Shown: positions 31,754 to 43,429 of the stretch, piece after piece
Position numbering within the stretch: the stretch's first letter is position 1
How the letters are laid out: each line of letters opens with the position of its first letter
NCBI GenBank assembly: GCA_033398695.1
Contig: CM065804.1
Location: 36,533,501-36,597,500 of the forward strand
Length of the DNA: 64,000 bases
Direction: 5' to 3'
Origin: Orobanche coerulescens
Taxonomy: Eukaryota; Streptophyta; Magnoliopsida; Lamiales; Orobanchaceae
The notes under the pieces: model-generated
Seen by the model: the letters and a program-made list of their open reading frames with translations, nothing else
Told to the model about the DNA's origin: nothing
The model's database searches: none
Translations under genes and position numbers: made by a program

Positions 31754-32287
31754 ACTTTGAAAACTCTCACTTCACACAACCTACCATACGGCTACTAGCT
31801 AGAAATAGAGAGAGAGAATTTTTTTTCCAAAGTCTTCTTGTTCTTCTTCACTTGTTCTTGATTATTCTTGGAGATAAATTGAGAGACAATTGAGAGATAT
31901 AGATTAAGCACTTAGAGTGTTATAATCTTGAATATAAAGTTTACATCACTTGATTCTAGCCGTAACCTTAGAGGTTAATCGGGTGATTGTCGTTCCGTTC
32001 GTTTATCCGGCGCGTGGCAAGTAGAGACGTTGTACTTTCGACGTTGGATCATCCAAGGGCTTGGAGAGGATTGGATTCGTAGAGATCAAGCAAAGCTTGG
32101 GGAATAGCTCAAGAGAAGGATACAATTTAATCAACGGACTACGAGGGTATGTTTCTCGTATCTCTTGTGTTTCGTTTTATATATTCGTATATACGTAGCT
32201 CGATCGATCCTTGTAGGGATTCGGATCGAATTAATTTTCGTTTTACCGCTTCTGCTAGGCCTTCGTTTTAGGCACCGAATCCCAACA
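31754..32287 (+). repeat. Right LTR of B, second part
   Basis: It continues the LTR interrupted at 15292 and ends CACCGAATCCCAACA at 32287, directly before the GTTAT duplication in the RPA-like exon. With 13813-15292 it gives an LTR of about 2.0 kb. No genes. Confidence 0.9.
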
Positions 32288-34745
32288 GTTATATCGAGGA
32301 GACATTGAACTACTCAAAAATAGTTTGCATCTTCATCAAACTTACCTTATATCAAACGCTGCAGTGCGCCCAGTGAAACCGGGATTCAAAAATCCTTTGA
32401 CCAATAACAAATATCAATGGATTATTGGTGCCAGGACAACCGTTTTAGCAGTTGAGGAAGATTCGTTCATCTCCTCCGAACTCGCTCCCACTTTCATACA
32501 ATACGACTTCGTGATTTTATTGGCACAAGAAAATTAATAAGTCAGTTCTTACTAAAATCTACTAGCTATCTTTAACTATAATTGTATTACGTTCTTTCTT
32601 ACTAATTTGAGTTTAAAATCAATTCTTACCAAAGTCTACTACATAGCTTCAATTATAACTATATTACGTTCTTCCTTACTGCAAAGAGATTTTCCTCATA
32701 CTCATTTTAGTTTATAATATATGTAGGCACTGTCGCAATTATGATTAATAGACACACTCCAATAATGGTGTCCTCAAGAGGAAAGCAAAACACGCTCCGT
32801 GAATATGCAGCAATAGACGAATTGTACGTAATTGCTGCACTATTTTATATTTGCCATCCTCTCCTTTCTTCACTTTTTAATTTTCTGTCTTCGTATTTTA
32901 TAGTTATATTCGTGCTTGCATAGCCTCATTACTCATTGATTGCCAACATTCTACTAATCAAATATTACATGTTCAGGATATTTCTACGACTGTCGTGATC
33001 ATTTCTACATATTTTTACATATCTGATATCTAATTTCGTAATCTTATTTGCATGTAAAGATATCTATTTACTATCTTCGTCTACAGATCAAATATTGCAA
33101 GTTATTACAAAGTAATTTTATTCTATTATTGAATACTTTATCACTATGCCATTACACAATAAATTCCTTCGTTTTTTCAAGCTCAAACCCTTCATTATTA
33201 CTTTCTGGAATGATGCTGCAACATATGATGTCTACAATCTACTCGACTCTATAAAAGACAAACATGTTATAGTAGCCTTAAACTTCAGTGTCACATATTA
33301 TCACAGTAATATCGCCCTCCCTCCACCTTCGTTCGATAAAAATCATCATATTATTAATTTCTTCCTTCTATCACTTACTTTCAGATATCTCACTTAGATC
33401 CACATCTGCATTGTTATCCTCATGAACTCCAAAATCGACCGAGTCAAAGATCTTCAGAAATGGGGATTACATATTTCCATATGTAGATACTACTGTTTAC
33501 AATTACTATAACAACATATTTTTTACAGGTATTCTATACATAAATAAAAAATCGACGAACTTCAACAGCAAGGTGATGTCTTCAATATGGCGCAGACCAA
33601 TTTCAGTATTGATCCTTCAACAATCATATCTGTTTAGACACTCCTTGCAATCGAACAGGTGAGCGCTTCCAAATTATTCCTAATCGTAGCCACATATAAT
33701 ACAGCTGCACCTTTTCTGACCCCCTGTCTCTGATGTTCTCCTCACCCAATACTACATTTACTGAGTTCCATTTATCCTACAGCCAGACAGATCTAACTTG
33801 TTCATCCGAGGAAAACTATCCCGTAGAAATCAGAATTTTATCTACCCCTGCTGCAACAAATGTCACTGTCTGACAACTGCGGAGTACGGCTCTCTATTCT
33901 AGTGCCATTCTTGTAAACAAATTAAGACTGCCATTCCAAGGTATAGCACAATGCATAATCTCGCTCTGCTTCACACTCTCATCATTTACTCAAATGACTA
34001 CATTATATTTTCAATGCATCAACAGATTCATATTCTCCCTCTTAGTATATGATGATTCTGGCGAAATAGAGGTGACTGTTTATGGGAACGAGGGTGAAAA
34101 AATCATTCAAATGTTGGCAAATCACTTTCTGGATAATTATTTCAGTGTAATTACCTTCTCTTAACAGTATTTTTCCTGCTCACAACTGAACTATATGAAA
34201 CACCTTTTATTTTAATCTAAACTATATTAACTTGTAGGACGAGTCTTTCTTATTAGACTCTATTGACTCCAAACTAGAACAGCTACAACTGAAAATGAGA
34301 ATTTAGTCAAAAGTTTTTAACAAACAAGATGGCACAACTACAATGGCACATACCATGCAAACACTGGAATGTCAGCAATTACATTCTCCGACTGTCCCCA
34401 ACAACGAAACAATGACTTCATCTTTACCAGGTATATAAATATTTAATATATCACACCTCAAATATTCACTATGACAATTAAAATTCACTTCACTTTCCTA
34501 ACAAATGTCGCATTCTCTGTCAATGCATACCACAGATGCCATTAAAATCTTTCTCACCGCAAAAAACAGAAACAAAAACACTCCCATCAACAGCCAAAGG
34601 TAATTTCATATTAATATGTTCTGCTCATATAAATTCACTAAATAAATATTACCACATCTTTCTTATTTCAGAACATCCTCACCCCGATGTACACATCAAC
34701 ACATCATCCCGCGGACGAGCATTGAAAGCAAAAAAAGTCGAGTGA
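32288..34745 (+). pseudogene. RPA1-like gene, 3' exons
   Basis: The exon cut at 4442 resumes here; codons run into RGDIELLKNSLHLHQTYLISN and AAVRPVKPGF, matching the OB-fold of DNA-binding domain A of RPA large subunits. The second OB-fold follows in separate exons: 32727-32823 (TVAIMINRHTPIMV, GKQNTLREYAAID, donor GTACGT) and about 33182-33300 (IITFWNDAATYDVYN). A zinc-ribbon typical of the C-terminal domain appears at 33843-33915 with CNKC and CHSC pairs, but a TAG at 33900-33902 stands where Trp or Tyr is expected. Further pieces at about 34022-34150 (LVYDDSGEIEVTVYG) and a basic C-terminus (SRGRALKAKKVE, stop near 34743) complete the gene. Exon joins are inferred; the stop and the 27.8-kb insertion make it a pseudogene. 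Confidence 0.7.
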
Positions 34746-36200
34746 ATCAACTTTGATGTCTACTTGTATATTCAAACTTAAATCAACTTTGATGTCTACT
34801 TGTATATTCAGAATTTTGCTACAAGTTCATACAAATCAAAAAAACTGTTAAAAATACACTCAACAATGAGTATCCTTGTACTGAATATCAATGTCTACTT
34901 TGCCTCTGTTATAAATCCCTCTTCTCGTCTTGCACCTCCTTCTTACTCTTCTTTAATAGATTGATAAATAGATGCTCTATTAGATAATATATACATTTCT
35001 GCATCTGCTATTACAAATTTAGAGTTAATATATCTTATTTAATGCTCAGACATTATATATGTTTGTAAATCTGCTCTTACAAATTTAGAGTTACTTGTAC
35101 TACTTTTAGAATTGTACTACTGCTTCCAAATACATTACGTCAATTCTTAGAGTTGTTGTTTCTTATTTAATGCTCAGACATACATCAAATTGTACTACTT
35201 TTAGAATTGTACTATTGCTTCCAAATATATACGTCAATTCTTTGCTGTTAAATATATTTAGTCCATTTCTGTTCGTAAATTGGAAATGATATCTAAATCT
35301 ATATTTGGAAGTTTTTGTTTGGGGTGGGTGTATTTCTTATTTTGTTACTTGCTCTTGCTTTTGGGTGTTCATTAATAGGTACTTTTTTACTTTCCCTCTA
35401 TTTATTTCTTGATTTCGATTCGAACCATAGAAAAAGATCCAAAGTTATTTTAAAACTCAACCAACATTTCAACAAAGTTGAGGTACGTTTTGGATAGGCC
35501 AATAATTGACTCCACCTGTTAAACTGCGATTGTACTACTTTTAGAATTGTGTTATGTTATCTATATTATACATATATATGTTCAGGGAATTTTTTCGGTG
35601 TATGTACATTGATGTTGAGCTGCTGTAAGAAAAATTTTCCTCTGTACAACCTCTTTTTTGTTGATTCAATTTTTTTTCTTGCTTTATTTCTAAATTTTTA
35701 TTCTTGACTATCATGTACATTATATCCAAACAACAAAGTACGTGACAAAAAGAAATGAGCAGGCAACGGAAAATGAACCCACATAATGGTGATTTGACAT
35801 TTCAATACCTTATTTCACTCGACTATCTGCCAAGTATAACCTCATTGCACTTAAAAAGATAAAGTTAGAAACACACACATACATAAACGACAATCTAAAT
35901 AATTAAATGACCTCTATTTAAATATATTTTGAAGAAATATTTATCTATTTCATTTTTTTACATGTTGATAACATCATTATACTAAATATCTAGATTCATA
36001 AAAATCTCGTTTAAAAAAATATTCTTATTTAAGAATCTACTAATTTATTGGTTTAACAATTCCAATACGAAAAATTATGAAACCTAAAATCCAAGTTATA
36101 AATGAATGTAAATTATTAAAAATAAATGATTTCTCGAATAAACTCCACACATTATAAATGAATGTAAATTATTAAAAATAAATGATTTCTCGAGTAAACT
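34745..36200. repeat. AT-rich stretch with three local tandem duplications
   Basis: A 36-bp unit (AATCAACTTTGATGTC...) is repeated at 34745 and 34781. A unit of about 90 bp with GTACTACTTTTAGAATTG and TTTAATGCTCAGACAT is repeated at 35040-35250. A 56-bp unit (TTATAAATGAATG...) is repeated at 36096 and 36152. No gene is visible between 34746 and 36578. Confidence 0.75.
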
Positions 36201-36578
36201 TTAAAACATGTTTAGTATAATAGTAAAATATATGTTGTCCGATACTGCAACATATAACAAACTCATAAAATATATAAAATATCCAAACTCTACACCATTG
36301 CATATCCACAAATCTTCATCAAATTTTTACATCCACATTTTTCTTCCTTTATTATAATTTGCGAACAATTATTTCAGTTATTACTACTTCCGTTCATGTA
36401 TTTTTAAAATAACTCTAGAAAATACAATATAAGTATCTAAAAAAATTCTACTAATATAAAACTAAAATGATAATAACGAATATAAAACAACATTTATGGG
36501 CAACCTCGTCCATTGCAAGGGAGATAAAACCATTAATAGAATACACTGCATATATATTCATACGTACAGTAATACATA

Positions 36579-36836
36579 CTTCCTCCGTTTTTTTATTATT
36601 GCAACGTGTTGACTATTACACTGTTCACATACTCTCTTTTGACCATCTTTTGTGATTAATACATATAAAAAAATATAGTCACGTGGGATTTTGTTAGATT
36701 CATCTCGAAATATACTTTCAAAATATCAACTTTTTATAATATTTAAAAGTAAAGAAATGGAAGATATTAATAATCAAAGTTGTGCATTGGCAAACGTGAA
36801 AGTCCAGATGTTGCAGTTATAAGAGAACGGAGGTAG
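36579..36836. mobile_element. Stowaway-like MITE 1
   Basis: This is a 258-bp element flanked by TA on both sides (36577-36578, 36837-36838). Its ends are inverted repeats: CTTCCTCCGTTTTTTTATTA at the left and, reversed, CTACCTCCGTTCTCTTATAA at the right, with matching bases continuing to about 35. The CTCCCTCCGT-type end and TA target are typical of Stowaway (Tc1/mariner) MITEs. It has no coding capacity. Confidence 0.85.
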
Positions 36837-36946
36837 TATAAATAATCATATTAGCGGCAGTTATTGCGTCTTTCAAGAGTTGGAAGGGGAGAGAAACTTT
36901 AGTATTTTTCTATTGTATTATTAATATAGTCATTGACTAAAATGTA

Positions 36947-37146
36947 CTTCATCCGTCCATCAAGAAGTTACCTTTTAATTTCGACATGGATTTTAAAGAA
37001 TTAATTGAGTGTGTTGTGTGATTGAAATAAAAGTCCACTTTTATTGCAGTTTTATTTAAAGTGAAATGTGTGGAGTATACTTACTAAAAATAGAAAGGAG
37101 TAATTTTTTTGTGGACGGGCCAAAATTACTTTATGGAAAGAGGGAG
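36947..37146. mobile_element. Stowaway-like MITE 2
   Basis: This is a 200-bp element flanked by TA (36945-36946, 37147-37148). The left end is CTTCATCCGTCCATCAAGAA and the reversed right end CTCCCTCTTTCCATAAAGTA, an imperfect inverted repeat of the Stowaway type. It differs from MITE 1 in its interior. Confidence 0.8.
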
Positions 37147-37261
37147 TATTAGTTGTTGTAAATCTCTCATTAATATGCTACCCCATGGGATAACGGCCAA
37201 ACACACCTCACCCTACAATCGCACACAAGCACACGTGTGCTTAAACCTGCAAACAGACCGA

Positions 37262-37470
37262 GTCACTCAAAACTCACCTGAAACTCATTAGGTAAAATGG
37301 GAGCGTGTAGAATGTAATATTCCATCACATTCAAAATAAACATCATTCTAGTCTTGTGCATAGAAATTAAGGAAAACAAATGTCCATAAAAATTAAGGAA
37401 AACAAATGTGCATTGAAATTAATGAAGACTGGAAGAATAAAGAATGTGAGTTTTGAGGTGAGTTAATTAG
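37262..37470. repeat. Imperfect inverted repeat, possible MITE
   Basis: AAAACTCACCTGAAACTCA near 37270 pairs with GTGAGTTTTGAGGTGAGTT near 37445 (reversed AACTCACCTCAAAACTCAC). Between them AATTAAGGAAAACAAATGT is repeated twice in about 29 bp. No clear target duplication was found. Confidence 0.4.
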
Positions 37471-38636
37471 GGGTAACGATGGATTTAAGACTTGAAAAAA
37501 ATTATAGCAAATATTGAAGTATTGTAATAATTTGGGAGGAAATCAACTTTAGCGCAGTTACTATGACTATGACTTCACTCATCATCTCTTTCCATATACA
37601 CAAAACACATTCACTACGTCAGCACAACCGACTATAATTGATACAATTCTTTTCTAGTATTCTAACGGAACTAGAATAACCTCACTTTGAATCTAAGAAT
37701 TGTAACACCCCCAATATATTCGGGAATATTACAGCGCCGTAAATCCTTTACATAAGGATTTACAAGGCTGAAGACTTGAACAAGTATAAAAAGGTACTGA
37801 CGAATGGAAATAACAGAATTACAATACATCAGTTATGACCAAATATAGAAATAATACAACTGTTCAACAGAACTCCATAATACATCACCAAATTCAAACT
37901 CATCACAAATGACTTCGTACTCGAGTACTTATTGAAATAACGAATAAACGACAGATAAATAAACCCGGTCGGGACATCACTCTGCACCCTCGTCACCATA
38001 CAGTTCCAGTGGTTGTTTCCCCGCTCTCCTGGATCCTGAACACAAACAAAATGTTCACCCCCGAAGGGGTTAGCACTACGATGCTAGTACAAGTACCACA
38101 ACATATTATTCATATCTCACGAAGAATAATAATAACGTAAACGACAACATACCAACGAGTCTTCTCCTACGAGAAACTCAAACATAACATACACAATCGA
38201 TAATCACAACATGATATCAATACATACACATGGTAATTCCATCGATCCAGCGTTCCTTTGCCTAGAACCCACGATGATCCCGTCGGACCAACCGTGGTGG
38301 AAAAACCCGTCCGATGATCCGGTATGCGCTAGCATAGATCCCCCGATGATCCCGTCGGACCAACACGAGGTGGACACACAATAACGACATACATGCACGA
38401 CAATATGTATACAACAATACACAAAACAATTAAGGTACTTGCCTCGATTGAAGACAATAACAACACTTCCACGGAAATGAACACTCGACGATCGTCCTCC
38501 TCAATCAATCACGTAACGAGACCAAACCTTAACAAAAGAAATAATATAGGATTTATCTCACGTCGTATGGATGTTTAACAATTCGATTCATGGCCAAAAA
38601 TTCATAAAATACAATCTGCCTGAACTGCTTAGCGCA

Positions 38637-38850
38637 CGCTAAGTGCTCTGTGTAGCGTGCGTTAATTACGCCCGATAGCGCACGCAAACAACAAAGCCTA
38701 GCGCACGCTAACGATGCATGGTCGGTACTTCAGCGACCGGCCCAATCGACTTCGTCGATGGTCTAGCGTCGTTACATACCAAACGTAGCGCCGCGCTAAC
38801 TAGTGCTCGATAGCGCCGCGTTAAAGCGCATAGCATAGCGTGCGCTATTT
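38637..38850 (-). promoter_or_regulatory. Downstream palindrome array, 3' LTR of F
   Basis: Copies of TAGCGCACGCTA and shorter forms (TAGCGTGCGTTA, TAGCGCACGCAA, TAGCGTGCGCTA) are spaced 20-60 bp apart. In minus orientation this lies downstream of the TATA box and so is probably transcribed. The sister array is at 45896-46112. Confidence 0.6.
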
Positions 38851-39667
38851 ACGCATGGCGCTTCTTCACGAAAGAATCGTTCTTGCCATGAACGAAACAA
38901 TGAAATCCTTCGTGATAATTCATGTTACTTCCATGAATACCAAGTTCTTACTCTTATGAATGATCTCCAGGATGATATCAACTTCAAGATGTAAATATAC
39001 GTATAATCATCATGACACCATAATCCATCTTGATTACAATTCTCATGCAAAGTTGGTGATCTCCGGTTTGATGTATTAGATGCTACTATCATTATACATA
39101 TTCAGACTTCATCTTGAGATGAACTAACAATTCCGACTTATACGAAAGAATATTTCCTAAGATGATTCTTCCTTTAAGTTCTTATAACATCTTCTCCAAA
39201 TCATGACCACAAAGATAACATAAATCATACGGATTGTTAACTTCCGAATATTTCTCTCATCATTTGAAGTACTAAGATTCCAACTTCAAGGTTCCAACAA
39301 TAATATCGTAATTGTAGACATCCCAATCTTCTAAACATGATGTTGTTGAAATAATTCACTAATGAATTTCAATATCTCGTTAACATGATCATCATATCCA
39401 TTGGAAATCCAAATCTAAGACTGGTGATAGGTTGAACATACCTTAATATGCCGAAATCACTGAACCACAAGGTGAAATCCGACTCCGGTTGGTTATGTGC
39501 CCCTCCAAGGTGTTACTTCTCTTCAATGATCACTCACAAGTGATACTCAATTATTCAATGATCACTCCTAATTGTTCTAAGTGTTTAGAAGGGAGATTCT
39601 TGCTCTCTGGACTCTCAAAGATGAAGTATAGACGAAGGAAATGAAAGCCCAAGCGGTTGCTGTCCCA

Positions 39668-39920
39668 TTTATAATATTCTGCATTATTGACAAGTTAGCG
39701 CACGATACTAAGCATCCCTTAGCGTGTGCTAATAATGGTTGACTTCAGAATTTGTCCGGATGCGTCAGCGGGAATCTTATCCGGACCCATGTCCCGCTGG
39801 CGCATGAGCTAGCTGTCCCGCTCAATAATTGAGTCCTTAGCGCACGTTACTCATAACTGCATAGCGTGCGCTAATAATGGCCCGATAGCGCGCGTTAAGA
39901 TACGTTCTTAGCGTGCGCTA
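39668..39920 (-). promoter_or_regulatory. Upstream palindrome array plus TATA, 3' LTR of F
   Basis: TTAGCGCACG and TTAGCGTGTGCTAA lie at 39709-39735 and four more copies at 39838-39920. The TATA box (TATAAAT, minus strand) is at 39668-39674. Between the groups an inverted repeat of about 12 bp (GCGTCAGCGGGA, 39762-39773; TCCCGCTGGCGC, 39792-39803) encloses an 18-base loop. Confidence 0.7.
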
Positions 39921-40076
39921 TCACGAAGTTGCTTGAACAATTTTGCAAGTTTCTATACTTATGCATAATGATATCAATGCACTAAATATCATTCTCCAAT
40001 AATCAAAATCACCAATCCGAAATAATACATGGTTTGAATACAGATGAAATACACTGTAATAAATCCGGATATTACA

Positions 40077-40112
40077 TACTCTCCTACTAAAAAGGAGTTT
40101 CGTCCCGAAACT
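40077..40112 (-). other. Hairpin and polypurine tract of element F
   Basis: Reading the minus strand, the pol stop TGA runs into AGTTTCGGGACGAAACT (40096-40112), a 7-bp stem with a 3-base loop. Then comes the purine-rich TAGTAGGAGAGTA adjoining the LTR. The same order is present in G and J. Confidence 0.8.
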
Positions 40113-41268
40113 CAAGACGAAAATAACTCGGGATATCTAGACTTCATATCAGCTTCCGTTTCCCTGGTGGCTTCTTCCGTTCCATGACGTGACCACTGAA
40201 CTTTGACCAAAACGATTGACTTGTTCCTCAGTTGCTTAACTCGACTCTCGAGTATCTTGACTTGTCTTTCTTCAAACGTCCCATCTGTTCGACTTGATCT
40301 CGCCGAAATCGATGATATGGTGGGATCTCGTATATATCTCCGTGGCGGGATACGTGGAACACGTTATCAACATGGCACAATGACGGCGGCAATGCTAATC
40401 TGTATGCCAACTCCCAACTCTCTCGAGGATCTCAAATGGTCCGATATATCTCGGACTCACTTTCCTTTCCTTCGAAACGAAAGATTCACCGGTAGGAGAA
40501 ACCTTCAAAAGTACATGGTCTCCAGTGTTGAACTCCAATGGGAGACGACGTACGTCCGCATAGGATTTCGCGACTCTGGCGGTCGCGACCTTTCACGAAT
40601 TAAGGCTATCTTCTCTCGAGTGCTCGATCAACTGCAGTTCTGTTCCGATCAAGTCCGGTGAATCGTCCCAGCATAGGGGCGATCTGCATCTCCTTCCGTA
40701 TAATGCCTCAAACGGTGCCATCTTAATAGAAGCATGCCAGCTATTGTTGTAAGTAAATTCAATCAACGGTAGATGAACTTCCCAATCGTTTGACCAATCT
40801 AAGGCACAGGCCCTTAGCATGTCTTCCACCGTTTGTATAGTTCTCTCGGTATCAGTCAGATCGCGGGTGATAAGTCATCTTGAAGTTCAATTCGGTCCCC
40901 AAGGCCTTATGAATCGCTTTCCAAAAGTGAGACACAAAACGGCCGTCTCGATCAGAAACAATGGTCTTCGGCGTACCATGCAATCGAACTATCTCCGAAA
41001 TAAAGACTCGTGCCAACCTCTCTGGTCCCCACGTATCCTTAATGCCTAGAAAATGAGCCGATTTGGTTAAACGATCAACTATCACCCAAATCATGTTCAT
41101 TCCTGTGCTGGTTTTCGGCATATTAGTGATGAAGTCCATCGATATGTCCTCCCACTTCCATTCAGGAATCGGGAGCGGCTTCAACATTCCAGCAGGCCGT
41201 TGATGCTCGATCTTAACCTGCTGACAAGTCAAGCATTTCGAAACATAGTCCGCTACGTCTTTCTTCAT
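40105..41268 (-). pseudogene. pol: Integrase and chromodomain of element F
   Basis: The HHCC zinc segment (CLTCQQVKIEHQRPAG) lies near 41200-41235 and the DDE core near 41130-40860 (DISMDFITNMP, IVDRLTKSAHF, IVSDRDGRFVSHFWKAIH). After a frame break at 40830-40850 comes [21 protein letters not shown] and RRCRSPLCW. The GPY/F-type arm is badly shifted (40590-40230). A chromodomain close to [18 protein letters not shown] and EEATRETEADM ends near 40110. Chromodomains direct Tekay/Del-type integration to methylated histone H3 chromatin. The segment at 40835-40870 that should read like QTDGQ is scrambled by small changes, as is the WW motif at 41270. Confidence 0.85.
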
Positions 41269-43026
41269 GTTGCCCCACGTAAGTTACGCTTCAAGTCCTT
41301 ATACATTTTACTGGTGCCCGGGTGGATAGAATAGGGCGAACAATGAGCTTCCTTCATAATCGTCTGTTTCAGAACATCAACATCGGGAACGCAGAGTCGG
41401 TTCTGAAATCTCAAAACTCCATCGTCATGAATTATGAATCCGGGGGCCTTTCCTTTGATTACTTCATCATGCAACCGAATCATCAGAGGATCATCTGCCT
41501 GTCTAGATTTGATTTCTTCGGTTAATGACGAAATTATCTCCATCACGTACAGTTGTCCCTGGACTCTCTGTAACCACACTTCAATCCCTTCACGAATCTT
41601 CTCTCGCTGAAGGCTAAGTTGGGAGGTCAGTGTCTCCAGCATCTGAATAGAGACAGGCTTGCGGCTAAGTGCATCGGCCACTACATTTGCTTTGCCTGGA
41701 TGATATAAAATCTCCAAGTCATAGTCCTTAATCAATTCCAACCATCTTCTTTGCCGCATGTTCAACTCTTTCTGACTAAATATGTACTTGAGACTCTTAT
41801 GATCCGTAAAGATCTGACAGTGAGTCCCGTACAGATAATGCCTCCAGATCTTCAAGGCAAAAACCACTGCTGCTAGCTCCAAATCATGTGTCGGGTAATT
41901 CACTTCATACGGTTTCAGTTGTCGCGATGCATAAGCGATCACCTTATCATTCTGCATCAACACGCACCCAAGTCCTTGGTTCGAAGCATCACTGTAAACT
42001 ATGAATCCTTCAGTTCCCTGCGGAAGTGATAGAATCGGTGCCGTCGTCAATCTCTTCTTCAGTTCATCAAAGCTAATCTGACATAATTCATTCCACTCAA
42101 ACTTTTGAGCTTTCTGCAGGAGTCGAGTAAGTGGGCGGGAGACTCTAGAAAACCCTTCCACGAATCGACGATAGTATCCAGCAAGTCCTAAGAAGCTTCG
42201 GACCTCTTTCACGTTCTTTGGAGGCTTCCAATCCAATATTGCTTCGATATTCTGAGGATCTACTCGGACTCCTCTAGCTGACACCACATGGCCGAGGAAT
42301 ATTACTTCCTTTAGCCAGAATTCACACTTAGAAAGTTTGGCGTACAATTGCTCGTTTCTCAAAAGCTCCAATACTATCCGCAAATGCTGCGCATGTTCTT
42401 CCGGACTCTTAGAATACACCAGGATGTCATCAATAAATACGACCACAAATTTGTCCAAAAATTCAATGAACACTCTGTTCATCAATTGCATAAATACAAA
42501 GCGTTAGTGAGACCAAACGGCATCACTACAAACTCATAATGCCCGTAGCGAGTTCAACGCCGATTTCGAATATCGGGTTCCTTAATCCTCGGTGATGGTA
42601 TCGATCTCAGATCAATTTTAGAAAACACCGTTGCCCCTTGCAACTGGTCAAATAGATCATCAATCCGTGGCAACGGAGACTTGTTCTTAATCGTAATCTT
42701 GTTCAGCTATCGATAGTCAATACACAGTAGGAGCGATCCATCCTTCTTTAGGACGAAAGAATCGGCGCTCCCGTGGTGAAAAGCTTGGCTGAATATAGCC
42801 ATTATCCAGTAACTCCTCTAACTGCTTATTCAGTTCTTAAATCTCAGTATGTGCCATTCGATACTGTGCCTTGGAAATTGGTGTCGCTCCAGTTCCACTC
42901 AATAGTATATTCTACATCCCTTCGTGGAGGTAGTCCGTAATTCATCAGAAATACGTCTGGAAATTCGTTCACAACAGAATAGATGAAAGTTCCACAATTT
43001 CTTCTTCTTTCTTCATTGCGTAACAC
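41265..43026 (-). pseudogene. pol: Reverse transcriptase and RNase H of element F
   Basis: The longest open part (42491-41265, 408 codons) holds [15 protein letters not shown] (near 42430), the RT thumb, RNase H ([17 protein letters not shown] near 41990; [12 protein letters not shown] near 41790) and the linker to integrase ([15 protein letters not shown]). The RT fingers and palm up to about 42870 are present in several frames, and FPDVF with GLPPRRDVEYTIEW is seen at 42990-42900. RT and RNase H make cDNA in the particle. Breaks are short indels, not large deletions. Confidence 0.85.
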
Positions 43027-43372
43027 CGATTGCAGTCTGACCTTGTTTCAATAATTTGACAGCCTTCATCGCCTTGATCAATTTTCCTGAGCTTCCCGGT
43101 TTCCATCCCTCAAACAGAATCTCGGAACCATCGTCAGCGATCAGCGAGATATTCCTCCTTCGGTAGTTCACAATTGCTCCATATCGATTAAGCCAATCGT
43201 CTCCGAGTATCAGGTCGTCTCCTTGCATTTCTATCACGATCAGGTTTGAGAGCCACTCTCTGCCTCCAAATGATACAGGGAAATTTCTAGTTTCTAAATT
43301 TCCGACAATCCTCTCTCCACTCGGTAAACCAACAACATAAGGTTCACAAGCATGAAAACCGGAAACATTCAA
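43013..43372 (-). pseudogene. pol: Protease region of element F
   Basis: This is the C-terminal part of a retropepsin-like domain, with [34 protein letters not shown] and DDWLNRYGAIVNY. It corresponds to the ILGxDWLxxxxAxI segment typical of Ty3/gypsy proteases. The active-site loop upstream (expected near 43400) is in another frame. Confidence 0.75.
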
Positions 43373-43429
43373 ACGATTTACACAGACAAAGATATGAAAG
43401 AATGTGTAGCTCCTGTATCGAATAAAACG

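Larger units (their letters stand above)
4443..32287 (+). mobile_element. Element B: outer Ty1/copia retrotransposon with nested insertions
   Basis: B is a plus-strand copia element inserted in the RPA-like gene. Its target duplication GTTAT lies at 4438-4442 and 32288-32292. The left LTR starts CGTTAGGAGTATGCC (the other copy reads TGTTAGGAG, so its first T is mutated) and the right LTR ends CCCAACA at 32287. Inside are the truncated left LTR, fragment C, degenerate gag-pol (9880-13797), a polypurine tract, and a right LTR split by element D. Left LTR bases beyond 5044 and the primer binding site are missing, which implies a deletion after C inserted. Confidence 0.9.
37701..40076 (-). repeat. 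3' LTR of element F
   Basis: On the minus strand it starts TGTAATATCCGG and ends GGTGTTACA. It carries two arrays of TTAGCGCACGCTAA palindromes, one upstream of the TATA box (39668-39674) and one about 850 bp downstream. It matches the 5' LTR over its length, but 38220-38870 differs by clustered small changes around CAG/CTG. Confidence 0.95.

Noticed and set aside
3000..34800. Helitron carrying the RPA-like gene
   Set aside because: No Rep or helicase domain and no convincing Helitron ends were found; the RPA words alone do not prove it.
37701..40076. Solo LTR
   Set aside because: It pairs with 44966-55451; the AGAAT duplication is at the outer ends and pol lies between, so it is the 3' LTR of F.
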